Positions 51,060 to 61,287 are shown, counted from the first letter of the stretch. The stretch is 64,000 nucleotides of DNA from Trichomonas vaginalis G3 (GCF_026262505.1 NC_067206.1:21529896-21593895), one strand, 5' to 3'. Notes: a model not told the origin generated them from the letters alone. Numbers and translations: made by a program.

Positions 51060-51295
51060 CTATCTACCTCCTATTTTATTAAGTATTCCTTCAGCAATTC
51101 CACCAATTGCGTTACCTGCTTGTGCTCCCATCGCCGGATTACCTGCTTTAGTACCTAATACTCCACCTATGATAGTTCCTGCCGTTTTCGCTACTGGTGC
51201 CAAAAAGTTTGCAACGGGTTTAATAATCTTTTTATAACCCAACCCGCAGCTTTCTTAATTCCATCCCATAATTTTTTAAAGAATCCTGCCGCCAT
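51060..51295 (-). pseudogene. amphipathic MAAG-type small virion protein, paralogue 2 (Polinton D)
   Basis: Starts MAAGFFKKLWDGIKKAAGW. The C-terminal part is Gly/Ala-rich (AGTIIGGVLGTKAGNPAMGA), typical of a membrane-inserting segment. Same N-terminal helix as paralogue 1, showing an old duplication. Broken about once. Confidence 0.55.
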
Positions 51296-51361
51296 TTCTG
51301 ATTTAATATTAATTAAAAAATATATTTCATCACTTATATTCTAATTTTTATTTAATGATAA

Positions 51362-51730
51362 ATGAAACCGATTTTAAAAATAAATGAAACAGAGGAGGAA
51401 GAAATAAATGAAAGTGAAAATGTTCAACAAAAAATAAACGTTGTTAAACCAATTACTGAAATAAAAATTTTTTCATCTGTTGAAGAATTTAATGACTATT
51501 ATGCTAATAATAAAAAATTATTTGAAGAATTGACAACGTGTAAATTGAATAAAATGTTTAAAGTTGATGGATTCAAAATTTCAAAAATAAAAGGAGTGGT
51601 TAGTTTGAAATCTATTCCTCAATCAAGAATCACCTCATTAATGAAAATAGATGATTTAACAAAAAGAATAGAAGAGATTGAAGAAAGAATGAATCAAATA
51701 ATTGATTTCATAAATTCAAATAATCATTAG
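51362..51730 (+). CDS. 122-aa protein (Polinton D)
   Basis: Acidic N-terminus (NETEEEEINESENVQ), a middle block FSSVEEFNDYYANNKKLFEE and KMFKVDGFKISKIKGVVSL, then a C-terminal coiled coil (DLTKRIEEIEERMNQIIDF). Unrecognised. An identical protein is at 52458-52826 in C. In C it converges on gene G; in D it lies next to the terminal region. It marks the inner edge of the palindrome arms. Confidence 0.65.
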   Translation: MKPILKINETEEEEINESENVQQKINVVKPITEIKIFSSVEEFNDYYANNKKLFEELTTCKLNKMFKVDGFKISKIKGVVSLKSIPQSRITSLMKIDDLTKRIEEIEERMNQIIDFINSNNH

Positions 51731-51734
51731 TTTC

Positions 51735-52121
51735 TTAAAGTTCTATGTTGAACTCATCAAATTCTTCTTCATCATTACCATTACCATTACCTTTAGCGAG
51801 TTTATTTACTCTTTCAACTTTATCTTTTGATAGTCTTTCGTTTAATTTTTTCTGAAGTTTTTCGTTACCAAGTTCTAAAATTTTACATGGATGATATTTA
51901 AACCCGTTAAATTCTTTTTCCTCAGTTTTAATCATTAATCTACAAAGAACTTTAGTGAGGTGGTTTTGTTGTTTAAACCATTTATCCTTAATATTTGTTA
52001 TAAATTCAATATCCGGAATTAATTCCCAAATTTTTGAATTTTCGATTAATTTACCATCAAATGCAAAAGCAATAGGTTTAATATTAAACTTACCTTTATA
52101 AAATAAACTTTGTATGTAATC
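51735..52121 (-). pseudogene. gene G, distal part (Polinton C)
   Basis: Encodes IQSLFYKGKFNIKPIAFAFD and IWELIPDIEFITNIKDKWF, and ends with an acidic tail NDEEEFDEFNIEL. Begins at the GATTAC duplication. The open frame continuing into D's terminal repeat is fortuitous. Unrecognised protein. Genomic partner at 31968-32066. Confidence 0.7.
52116..52121. repeat. target-site duplication GATTAC (inverted), other end of Polinton D
   Basis: Reads GTAATC on the + strand next to terminus AGTAGTATATG at 52122. Partner of 32061-32066. Confidence 0.85.
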
Positions 52122-52331
52122 AGTAGTATATGTGGACGGGTTGTGTGACTTTTTTTGTAAACGTAAGAATTCATACAATATAGAACGATTTTGTATCATT
52201 TTTTTTAACATATGAAGTAAAAAATGTATGATTCTTACGGTTTTTATTCTTACGTTTTTGAATAAATCAAGATTTAAAAAATTTTCAAAATTGTAAGACA
52301 TTTACACTCAGCCCAAACATAATGAAATAAA
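52122..52331. repeat. second terminal repeat of Polinton D
   Basis: About 210 bp, near-identical to 32067-32275 and in the same orientation instead of inverted, because the spacer is flipped. Followed by the family-1 subterminal motif AGCTATATATAGATGATGTC. Confidence 0.85.
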
Positions 52332-52457
52332 ATAAAAAAAGAAGCTATATATAGATGATGTCAGATATTCCACGATTAATTAATTATTTTTGAAGAACTG
52401 AATGGAATCAATGAAGTCATAATCAAAGACCTCATAAACGAGAAAAAGAAATTGAAA

Positions 52458-52826
52458 CTAATGATTATTTGAATTTATGAAATCAATTATTTGATTCATT
52501 CTTTCTTCAATCTCTTCTATTCTTTTTGTTAAATCATCTATTTTCATTAATGAGGTGATTCTTGATTGAGGAATAGATTTCAAACTAACCACTCCTTTTA
52601 TTTTTGAAATTTTGAATCCATCAACTTTAAACATTTTATTCAATTTACACGTTGTCAATTCTTCAAATAATTTTTTATTATTAGCATAATAGTCATTAAA
52701 TTCTTCAACAGATGAAAAAATTTTTATTTCAGTAATTGGTTTAACAACGTTTATTTTTTGTTGAACATTTTCACTTTCATTTATTTCTTCCTCCTCTGTT
52801 TCATTTATTTTTAAAATCGGTTTCAT
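52458..52826 (-). CDS. 122-aa protein (Polinton C)
   Basis: Same protein as 51362-51730. First gene of C's virion module, divergent from the amphipathic gene at 52893 with an AT-rich 66-bp spacer. Unrecognised; coiled-coil C-terminus. Confidence 0.65.
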   Translation of the reverse strand: MKPILKINETEEEEINESENVQQKINVVKPITEIKIFSSVEEFNDYYANNKKLFEELTTCKLNKMFKVDGFKISKIKGVVSLKSIPQSRITSLMKIDDLTKRIEEIEERMNQIIDFINSNNH

Positions 52827-52892
52827 TTATCATTAAATAAAAATTAGAATATAAGTGATGAAATATATTTTTTAATTAATATTAAATCAGAA

Positions 52893-53127
52893 ATGGCGGC
52901 AGGATTCTTTAAAAAATTATGGGAAGGAATTAAGAAAGCTGCGGGTTGGGTTTAAAAAGATTATTAAACCCGTTGCAAACTTTTTGGCACCAGTAGCGAA
53001 AACGGCAGGAACTATCATAGGTGGAGTATTAGGTACTAAAGCAGGTAATCCGGCGATGGGAGCACAAGCAGGTAACGCAATTGGTGGAATTGCTGAAGGA
53101 ATACTTAATAAAATAGGAGGTAGATAG
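52893..53127 (+). pseudogene. amphipathic MAAG-type small virion protein, paralogue 2 (Polinton C)
   Basis: C copy of 51060-51295, starting MAAGFFKKLWEGIKKAAGW. Gly/Ala-rich C-terminal part recognisable. Broken about once. Confidence 0.5.
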
Positions 53128-53145
53128 TGGAAAAATAAATAAATA

Positions 53146-53364
53146 TTATTTTTATCTTAGTATCGGTTGTAGTCTTTGATAAACTTTTTCTCCTTTATTT
53201 AAAATTTCTCTTATTGGGGCAGCTTTTGGTGTTATTGATTCAGCAACGTCACTAATTGCTTCTTTATTCTTAAATATCCAATTTGCTCCTTCTTCAATGT
53301 TTCCCAAACTTTATCGCTCCTCTTTTTACTTTATCCCACAGTTTTTAAATATACCTGCAGCCAT
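53146..53364 (-). pseudogene. amphipathic MAAG-type small virion protein, paralogue 1 (Polinton C)
   Basis: C copy of 50826-50990, ATG at 53364, divergent from the capsid gene by about 70 bp. Broken about two to three times. Confidence 0.45.
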
Positions 53365-53433
53365 AGTTGATTATTTCATTAAAATTAAAAATTCATTTTC
53401 ATCTTTTAATTTTGATTTTTTATTTATTAATAA

Positions 53434-55073
53434 ATGACGACTAACTATTTGTGCCAAACACTAAACCGATTAATGGAAATGTGTTTCATTCATTCGAAAA
53501 GATAAATGAAATATTCGCAAAGAATGACGGTAGAAGATATTATAGAGAACTTGAAAGTTCATGCTATGACTCTGATGCTCCATATTTTGATGATAAACAA
53601 ACTCATTTAAGAATTACAAATCCGGCTCATGATGTGAACCAATTAGGTGACACATATATTAAACGCAAAGTTAAAGCAACTCTAGTTTCAAATAAAGCTT
53701 TCACATGTGATGCCGCTTTTAAATGCATGCGTTTATTCGTTGGTTACAAATCATCAAATCAAAGCTTTAAACAATTAGAAGTAGAAACCGAAAGAGGTGA
53801 TGCCGGTTATCTTCAGATGGATTGCGCCCGTGAATCTTTCGCATTTGCAACATATAAACCAAAATCAGAAAGGAAAGTTAAAAAGTTTGTTCATTCGTTA
53901 TATAATAATGTTCAAAAATATGATAACTCAGTATGTGGTAAATATATTGACCCTTCAGAAGTTTTCAAGAAAGCAAATGAAGAAGTTGATGTCACTTTTG
54001 ATATGATTATTCCGGTAAATGATTTGTTAGCATTTCAGGCGTTCGATGATTATCCTAAATCATTTGGTGATATCATTCTTAAATATTATGTTTTCAGGGA
54101 TACTTTAGTATTTTGTCAGGTTGACCCGTTAAGAGTTGCTGATTTACAAAATTACGTTTATGAAAAGATAACTGATGAAAATTATGAAAAGATTATGAAT
54201 CATGTTTATAAATATGATCGCAAATTCCAACAAATCGGACTTCCTGCCAAATTAATTACAAGCTTAGCCGCTACATCTGCTGACGCAACAGTTGATGACG
54301 TTATTATTTCATGCACAAAGATGGAAGTTTTAGAGGATAAATGCATTACACCAGGATACGGTTTAATTGAAGAATCAGTTAAAGCAATACCACGTTTATT
54401 CAGTAAGGAAGATCCATTCATGATTCCAGCTCAACATATTGACGTTCGTTCACTAAATGGAGGTTGCATCACTCCTGAAGGTATTAGCTCAGATTTCTCA
54501 TACGCTCTTCATAATGTTACAGATGTTGTGTTAACATTTCCGAAGAATGCAATGCAAAGAACAGTTTTAGAAAATCCAATGCTTCGAGGTCTTCAGGTCA
54601 CTATAGATTCCAGAAACTTCCCCGATCAAGCGATGACCACAGTGGGTGACATATTCTTTACACGTATGCTTCAAGCTTCTGATTTAGATGGAGTGAATGA
54701 ATGCACAGAAGAATACGAGGACTCATTAACTAGACCACTGAATGATGATGATGGCACGCCATTAGCTAGAACATGGAAAGACCAAACTTCATTCTTATGC
54801 ACTATTCCAGTTCAACGTGATGGAGCGGGTATATTCTTTGATGGATTAGAAACTTTCAACTCACAAGTTACAGTACAAGTGAAAGCTTATCCAATCATTC
54901 AGGGTGAAAATGACACTTACTGTTCAAAGGTGACAAATCCTCCTCAGGTTTGGTTTACTAGGACTACATATTGGACATGGACACCGGATGAAGGTTTGAA
55001 ATATCATCCAACAGGTACACCACCACAGTATAGAAGTTCATATGATGAAATATTGATGAATAGAAATGTTTAA
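53434..55073 (+). pseudogene. major capsid protein (Polinton C)
   Basis: Near-identical to 49116-50756 over 540 residues, ending SYDEILMNRNV. ATG at 53434 after TTTATTAATAA. Looks broken about once. Leads the cluster capsid, packaging ATPase, 299-aa, 222-aa-type genes on one strand with 25-40 bp gaps. Confidence 0.7.
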
Positions 55074-55097
55074 AATTATAAATTTATTTTTGATTAA

Positions 55098-55924
55098 ATG
55101 GATTTAAATTCATCCACCCCTTATGAAGAATTAGCAGGAGTATATAATACATACGTAGATGATATGATTAATGAAGCATTGAGTGATAATAGAAATGCTC
55201 TATCTAAGGAAAAATTAATGAAAATTCCATATTCTGAATGTTACTTAAATTCAATCACTGCAGCAATTGGTAAACAAAATAAAGGTAAAACATTAACGAT
55301 ATTAAAACAAATTATCATTATTGCTAACACTTCCCCCATTCACATGTGTTAATTTATATCAACCGTTCAGGTTCACCTTCAGATGATACATTTGAATCTT
55401 TAAAGCATTTAATCAAAATTCCAATTATTTATTTATCACAAGAAGAAGCAGAAGATTATTTAAAAAACTTTTTAATGTATAAAGAATTATATAATACAAT
55501 CAAGAAGCAAGGATTAGAGGATAAAATTATTGATAAACAACGGGATGAATTATTTGAAACACTTTCTATTTCAAATTTTGATAGAGAATTTTTGCATTCA
55601 CTCATTTTTCTAGATGATGCAGTGAAATCAAAACTAATAACAAATGAGAAATCATATTTTAATCAGTTATTAACTCAATGTCGACACATTCAGTGTTCAT
55701 TCTTTATGGCTGTTCAATATTTCAAAGCATTAAGCACAAACATTAAATCAAATCTATCAACACTTTTCATTTTCAGTGGGTTTAGTCGTCAACAGTTGAA
55801 CGTTATGCTTTATCAAGTGAATTTACCAATGAGCATTAATGAACTTTACACACAATATCAGCAATTAGGTGAACATGGAAAAATAATAGTTGATTTAAAT
55901 AAAGGAGGTGTTAAATTTGATTAA
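55098..55924 (+). pseudogene. FtsK/HerA-type genome-packaging ATPase (Polinton C)
   Basis: Walker A GKQNKGKT within AAIGKQNKGKTLTILKQI; Walker B LIFLDDA; sensor-like QCSFFMAVQYF and NLSTLFIFSGFS. These are the order and spacing of A32/FtsK-like viral packaging ATPases. About one break, shared with D, so it predates the split of the two copies or has been homogenised. ATG follows TTTATTTTTGATTAA. Confidence 0.82.
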
Positions 55925-55964
55925 CTTTTTATAATTAATTTTTATTTTTTATTTATAATTAAAC

Positions 55965-56864
55965 ATGACAGAAATAGCAAATCTTCTACAGGTTCCATTA
56001 AAACAAGGGACAAACAAAAAGGGTGCATATAATAGAACTATGAAAGTTCCTGATGGAATGAAAGAATTAGTTCATATTGTTGCTGGTCTTCAAAAAGATG
56101 TTAAACAAATGAGAAACGTTTTAACATTACCAGAAGCTCAAGCATATGCCAAACGTCATGGTCCAAATTGGGAAGCACACGAAGCAGACATTACGGGTCC
56201 AAATGGAAAACCTGATGGTATAAATGAAGTTTTCGTTACTGATGGTCAAGGTAATATTAAAGTCATAAATGGTTATAAATTAACTATATCTGATTATCCT
56301 AAACGTAAAGCATATAATGAACGTTATCCTATGCAATTTGATGAAAATGGAAAAGCTGTTAAACAATACATTGGAGAAGGTGAAAATGGTCCAATTAATT
56401 CATACCGTCATAATCCATATTCTTATTTCAATGAAGAATTAAATGCTATTGAAGAGGGACCGGATGGATTACCACGATATTCTAACCAGTTTGATGGTCA
56501 ATATGCAAATATTAGACCTGAAATTTCAGCTAAGAAATTCTTTAAAGTTGCTTTATTCGATCCAGTTTTCGCAAATGTTAAAGATGAACTTAAACAGCAA
56601 TTCCAACCAATTATAGTAGCAAGAATTGCATCAGGTGCTTTATCTCAAGCATTCAAAGATTTAATTAAGAAACCATTATATCAGCAACGAGGTTTAACTT
56701 ATGATTTAGTTAAGGAATCAGATAAAAGAAAATTTGAGAAATCAGATGATTATAAGAATGCAATTAATGAATATATTAGGTCTATTAATTACAATGAACC
56801 AGCTAAAAATCAACTTCAAGAACAAATACAGGGAATAATAGATTCAAAACTTCCAGCAAAATAA
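55965..56864 (+). CDS. 299-aa virion-module protein (Polinton C)
   Basis: Whole [23 protein letters not shown]. Central part has the pattern [20 protein letters not shown] followed by [16 protein letters not shown]-terminal part is helical, with [19 protein letters not shown]. No recognised family. Its place between the packaging ATPase and a disordered protein, and conservation in D, suggest a structural or portal-vertex-type role, which is inference. Only the C-terminal third differs strongly from D. Confidence 0.6.
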   Translation: MTEIANLLQVPLKQGTNKKGAYNRTMKVPDGMKELVHIVAGLQKDVKQMRNVLTLPEAQAYAKRHGPNWEAHEADITGPNGKPDGINEVFVTDGQGNIKVINGYKLTISDYPKRKAYNERYPMQFDENGKAVKQYIGEGENGPINSYRHNPYSYFNEELNAIEEGPDGLPRYSNQFDGQYANIRPEISAKKFFKVALFDPVFANVKDELKQQFQPIIVARIASGALSQAFKDLIKKPLYQQRGLTYDLVKESDKRKFEKSDDYKNAINEYIRSINYNEPAKNQLQEQIQGIIDSKLPAK

Positions 56865-56896
56865 AAGTTTAAATATATTTTTTTATTCGAATATAA

Positions 56897-57564
56897 ATGA
56901 GAAGACGTTTCACTAGTCAAAAGAACACTAACGCAAAAGCAGAGATTACGGTTGGTTATAACGTAAATGATGATAAATCACGAATTATTCAAAATGTTAA
57001 AGTTAATGTTAGCCCTGAATTAACAAGGTCAGCAACTCAACCAAATTTATTAACTCGTGACTTACCGAAAAAGGAGGAGGAGCAAAATAAAGAAGATGGA
57101 GACCCAATCATTTTATCTGAACCCGGTAAAGAACCTGTTGAAATTCCCACTTATCCAACATACCCCCCACCTCTTTCATCAAACATCGAGAACCCATATA
57201 AAATAGACATTAATTCTGAATTAATGAAAATTTACCGTGATATAATAATTAATAATTATGATTCAATAATAAATTTAATTGATCAATCGGTTTAATTATT
57301 TTACCTTATGAATCATTAATTCACATTATCGCCATTCTTTGTGATGTTCAAGATTCAGACGTTAAGATTCAATTTTTCATAGATGATGAGGTTTCATGCT
57401 GCGGAACAGTTGCAAAAATAAATCCTATAAAGGATATTAGCACAATTAAGATATCAAAGAACGGAACAACAACTGAACTTCATTTAACATATAATGATAT
57501 TTATAATAAAATAGTTGATGAATATAAAATATCACTTGAAAAATTCTTTGTTAAGGCTATTTAA
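56897..57564 (+). pseudogene. 222-aa-type protein with Pro-rich N-terminus (Polinton C)
   Basis: C copy of 46580-47248. Length differences in the disordered region (has SATQPNLLT, lacks GIYDSSRNA). PTYPTYPPPLSS conserved. Broken about once. Confidence 0.6.
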
Positions 57565-58040
57565 TATTCAAGCATTAACATTATCGAATAATAATCCTTT
57601 GAATCATAATCAATAATAATTGACCTTTCACCAGTTTCTATCGTTTGTTTTATTTCTTTTTGTTCCCCACTATCCGGATCGGTCATTGTAATTGTTTTTG
57701 TTATAGTATCAGCTTTATCTTTAACTTCAATCTTTTTTCCATCGGGATATTTAAACCAAAATTCCAAAAATTCGATATTGTCAATCTGTTCATATTTTAA
57801 TCTATCAATTACATTTTTAATACCATCTGAAAATCTTATGAAATGGTCATTATATGGGTTTGATTGAACTAAATTTGAATGAAGTGAAATATAACCTGTT
57901 GATGAATATGACACTGACTCATATTTTCTGAAAACACTAAAATTTATAACATGAATGAATTTCTTATTCGTTGAATTTATGAATTCTTGAGGTAATCTTA
58001 TTCTAGTTTTATTTATCACTGGAAAATAACGCTTTACCAT
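57561..58040 (-). CDS. 159-aa virion-module protein (Polinton C)
   Basis: Starts MVKRYFPVINKTRIRLPQEF. Central FSVFRKYESVSYSSTGYISL; acidic/Thr-rich C-terminal part (KADTITKTITMTDPDSGEQK) and SIIIDYDSKDYYSIMLM at the end. Unrecognised. Start set at the Met closest to the divergent promoter, since upstream in-frame codons lack ATG. Whole in C, broken in D. Confidence 0.6.
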   Translation of the reverse strand: MVKRYFPVINKTRIRLPQEFINSTNKKFIHVINFSVFRKYESVSYSSTGYISLHSNLVQSNPYNDHFIRFSDGIKNVIDRLKYEQIDNIEFLEFWFKYPDGKKIEVKDKADTITKTITMTDPDSGEQKEIKQTIETGERSIIIDYDSKDYYSIMLMLEY

Positions 58041-58060
58041 ATTTTTAATCGTAATAAAAA
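58041..58060. promoter_or_regulatory. 20-bp bidirectional start region
   Basis: Twenty bases separate two divergent ATGs (58040 minus, 58061 plus): ATTTTTAATCGTAATAAAAA. The same arrangement occurs in D. Any promoters must overlap the coding starts, and leaders must be extremely short, as is usual in trichomonads. Confidence 0.4.
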
Positions 58061-58360
58061 ATGTCAATTATCAATATTATTTCGAATAATAACTGTGAAT
58101 TAAATTTAACAGTTAGCGGAATTTATAATGTTACTCTCGTTTCTGTGAGTGGTAAATTTAATCCCATTCTTTTAGACCCTTCAGATTATATATCATTTAT
58201 TAAAGATGACCATGAAAAAACGTATGATATGTATATAAATAATGTGATAGCGAAATGGGATATTAACACGATTTTAAGTTATTTAAATGAATCATTTATC
58301 GTATGGTATGAAGAAAATTTTAAATCAAAACCGATAAACTTTTTGAACTTGATGAAATAA
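58061..58360 (+). CDS. 99-aa virion-module protein (Polinton C)
   Basis: Same as 45786-46085 with a few substitutions (SNNNCELN, NVIAKWDINTIL). Intact. Unrecognised beta-rich/helical protein, expressed divergently from the 159-aa gene. Confidence 0.55.
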   Translation: MSIINIISNNNCELNLTVSGIYNVTLVSVSGKFNPILLDPSDYISFIKDDHEKTYDMYINNVIAKWDINTILSYLNESFIVWYEENFKSKPINFLNLMK

Positions 58361-58429
58361 ATAACCTTATTAAATTTCCGCTGAAAATTAAATTTTGTAC
58401 TCCTCATCTTCGTTCATTGTTGGGGATAT

Positions 58430-58769
58430 TAAATTTTGAAAAAGATGTTGGGGATGTTTTGTATTCTGACACTGGTTCCAATTTCATTTTAATCAAATGT
58501 GATAAAGTTAATACCCAATGAGATTTTCACATCAAACATTAGACCCTAACTCTTACCCATCAATACAAAACATTTTATCCATCAACTTAAACATATTTTC
58601 TTTATCATATCCGTTTCAATTATCCGGGAATTCATTTATTCTTCATTCAAAAGATTTATCAAATATTAAATTTAGAATAACTGACCTATTTGATTGTGAT
58701 TTAGAATTTATGAATGAAATATTATGGCAATTTCAAATAGAAAAAATAGCTGATGAGATAACGGATTAA
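58430..58769 (+). pseudogene. 117-aa-type virion-module ORF (Polinton C)
   Basis: C copy of 45377-45730, ending QFQIEKIADEITD. Broken about once. Lies 25 bp before the fibre gene on the same strand. Confidence 0.45.
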
Positions 58770-58793
58770 ATATTTATTTTTAAATCATAATAA

Positions 58794-61019
58794 ATGATTA
58801 AACAACAGCAACCACAACAACTTAAGGCGCAAAGCGCCCAGGTCCTTCAGACCATTACATACGCCATATATGCATATAATTCAAAGACGGCAGAACAAAC
58901 GCAAAGGTTGAAATATGGAGATTTGGAGATAGTATTGAAAAATGACCATTTCGAATTCGTTTGCAAAGGTGGTGCAGTGATATCAAATATAAAAGAAATT
59001 TTATTTATGAATTCTAAAATTAAAGGTATAACGGATGATATAACATCAATTCCACCAGAAGAACAGAGATATTACGCATTAAATGCATTTCCTAAAGTTT
59101 TGAAGATTGGAAGATTTAATTTAAATGAGGAATTCATAGAAGGTTTCCTAAATGACATAATGAAGAAGGCGGATAAGGAATATGTGGATAGTGAATTAAA
59201 TAAGAAGGCAAATTTGGTTTATGTTGATGAAAAAGATAATGAAATTAAAGAAAAGGTTGAATGGTATCATGAATGGACATTTGAGACTTTTAAAGTTAAA
59301 GCTGATACAGAATGGGTTTCAGGATGTTTAGACCTTAAAGCAGATAAAACATATGTTAACGATGAGTTAGAGAAGAAGGCGGATAAGGAATGGACATTTG
59401 AGACTTTTAAAGTTAAAGCTGATACAGAATGGGTTTCAGGATGTTTAGACCTTAAAGCAGATAAAACTTATGTTAATGATGAGTTAGAGAAGAAGGCAGA
59501 TAAGGAAAAAGTTATTTCATTCATTAATACTGAGTTAGCAAAGAAAGCTGATATATCATTTGTTAATGAGAAATAAAACAATCAGAGGTCTATTTTACTC
59601 CACCATTTTTAAATTTTATGAAATCATCAGATAAAACCTTTGATATAGATTCTTTTGAATGGATATGTTTCGATGGAGTGACCATGTATTTATTTTATAC
59701 AGCTGGGTGCTTTATTATTTTAAAACAAATGATTTTAAAAACTATGAATCATTTACTCCATCTGTTTGGAATCCTGATACACGAAAGCCAATCATTAATC
59801 CAAGAATTTTATATGTTGAATATAATAACGGTAAATTTATGGAATGATAACGGTTGGAGATGATTTTTGCCCTTGTTATTCATTCGATTGTATCCAATGG
59901 TTCAAATGTAATTTAAATCAAGATGCTAAATTTAAATATCCAAATAATCCTATTAGATGCGTTAATAATAAATGGGTACTAATTTATGAAGTCAATCAAA
60001 TTTTCATTAGTGAGGATGGGATAAATTATTATATGTTTAGTATGATGTCATCAGATTTGGAAATTGATTATACAAGTAAGTGGTATTACATTAACAACAT
60101 GTATTTTATCCTACAAAATGATAAAATTTATAGATCATATTCAATACCACAAGGTCGTTTTGAACAAATTTTTCAAGCCGATGGAGACATTGAAGCTTTA
60201 TGTTATGGATCAAATGTTTGTGTTCTCGTTTCAGGTGAAATGGTCTATTCATATCCTGTAAGTTATAACAGACATATTTATTTATCACAGGATTTATCAA
60301 ATTGGGAATTGGTTTATTCATTCACTCCAAAACTTACTCGAAATTATAGATTTACAAATTTATTTTATATTGATGGGTATTTCATTGCTTTAGGATGTGG
60401 TGATTTAGTAAACATCAGTAGTGATGGAAGAAACTGGTCTGAAATCACAAAATTTCAAGATGTTAGAAAAGCAATTTTCAAAAATAATACGTTAATATTG
60501 ATAACAAGACCAGTTTTAAATACTCACCCAAATTCAATATTATATAATAAATTCAATATTCATAATGGATTAAATACAATTCTTGAGATGATTTACCCCA
60601 TTGATTCTTTATATACGTCAATGAATTCAACAAATCCAGAAACAGTTTTAGGTTTTGGTACTTGGGAACAGATTGTAGACAAATTCTTATACTGTGCTAA
60701 CTCTTCAAAGCAAACAGGAGGTTCGAAGAAAATTACTGAAGCAAACCTTCCACCGCACACTCATACGGGAACTACAAACACAACAGGTAATCATTCACAT
60801 TCAATAACAAAAAGAGGTTATAGAAATCTTGCAGCAGGTTCGGATAGACAGGGAATGGATAGATATGATATTTCAAGCGACCCAGTAGATTCAAGCGCAG
60901 GTATTTTCTGTGGAACCACAGGAAATCATTCACACACTTTCACAACAAATCCAACAGGCTCGGGTGAAGATTATATGCCACCATTTATGACTGTATTCGC
61001 ATGGTTTCGCGTTCAATGA
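58794..61019 (+). pseudogene. phage-tail-fibre-like protein with beta-propeller-like middle and collar tip (Polinton C)
   Basis: Same N-terminal head and shaft start as D's fibre, with tandem shaft blocks (KADTEWVSGCLDLKADKTY twice). The middle module differs completely from D: about 250 residues with repeated Asp-box-like SxDGxxW patterns (FISEDGINYY, YLSQDLSNWEL, NISSDGRNWSEI), suggesting a beta-propeller. It is followed by the conserved tip YPIDSLYTSMN, GFGTWEQIVDKFLYC and LPPHTHTGTTNTTGNHSH, almost identical to D's. The pattern is that of a receptor-binding fibre with exchangeable binding domains. Looks broken about two to three times. Confidence 0.8.
58826..58853. repeat. double-hairpin insertion in fibre N-terminus (Polinton C)
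   Basis: GGCGC-AAA-GCGCC, CA, GGTC-CTTCA-GACC. In frame. A related GGTCCTTCAGACC hairpin occurs in the integrase of A (near 3921-3933). Confidence 0.85.
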
Positions 61020-61051
61020 ACGCTCAATGTTTGTGAAACAAACTTTAGAAC

Positions 61052-61080
61052 GGACTGAAAGTCCTGAGCTCCAAAAGAGC
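61052..61080. repeat. double hairpin downstream of fibre gene (Polinton C)
   Basis: GGACT-GAA-AGTCC, then GCTC-CAAAA-GAGC. Lies 33 bp after the fibre stop. In D a single hairpin AGCCT-GCAAAGT-AGGCT lies near the fibre end (43518-43534). Confidence 0.75.
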
Positions 61081-61114
61081 GAACGGCATAATTTAAATTT
61101 TTATTTTAGTATAA

Positions 61115-61258
61115 ATGAAGATTCTACCATATGGTGTTATTGGAAGAGATAAAGATGGAAACCCAATATTTGATCCAAAGTTAAAATTAAAGTTACTGAC
61201 AAGACAACAACTTGAAAAGTTACTGAAACCAAAACAGAATGAGAAAATGAGAAAATAA
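61115..61258 (+). CDS. 47-aa Lys-rich small protein (Polinton C)
   Basis: MKILPYGVIGRDKDGNPIFD start, Lys/Leu-rich helix (KLKLKLLTRQQLEKLLK). ATG follows TTTTTATTTTAGTATAA, the common leader. The 3' end runs into an 8-bp tandem repeat. No copy in D is obvious. Unrecognised; may be a real small virion or regulatory protein. Confidence 0.45.
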   Translation: MKILPYGVIGRDKDGNPIFDPKLKLKLLTRQQLEKLLKPKQNEKMRK

Positions 61259-61287
61259 GAAAATGAGAAAATGAGAAAATGAGAAAG
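61241..61287. repeat. GAGAAAAT microsatellite
   Basis: About six 8-bp units, one of them AAGAAAAT, overlapping the end of the 47-aa ORF. Confidence 0.8.

Larger units (their letters stand above)
32067..52453. mobile_element. Polinton D (family 1), near-complete element nested in Polinton C
   Basis: About 20.0 kb of element sequence if gene-G DNA (51735-52121) is excluded. Left terminus 32067; other terminus at 52122, read inverted (see spacer entry). Order: 378-aa protein, polymerase B, integrase, coiled-coil protein, 54-aa protein, iterons, KilA-N, iterons, PrimPol-helicase, iterons, fibre, minor proteins, packaging ATPase, major capsid protein, amphipathic pair, 122-aa protein, terminus. 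GATTAC duplications flank it. The most complete family-1 copy here, yet broken in several genes (about 10-15 breaks in all). Very young by identity to C. Confidence 0.85.
51735..52453. other. spacer between palindrome-II arms, inverted relative to target duplications
   Basis: 719 bp between inverted copies of the 122-aa gene. It holds gene G's distal part (-), the GATTAC duplication, D's second terminal repeat, and a subterminal stretch with GAAGCTATATATAGATGATG. For GATTAC and gene G to match the left side (32061), this spacer should point the other way. It has therefore flipped by recombination between arms, or is mis-oriented in assembly. Confidence 0.75.

Noticed and set aside
52122-52301. 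N-terminal part of the 188-aa minus-strand ORF as a real protein domain
   Set aside because: It is D's terminal repeat read through into gene G. The same residues arise from the other terminal repeat at 32067-32246.
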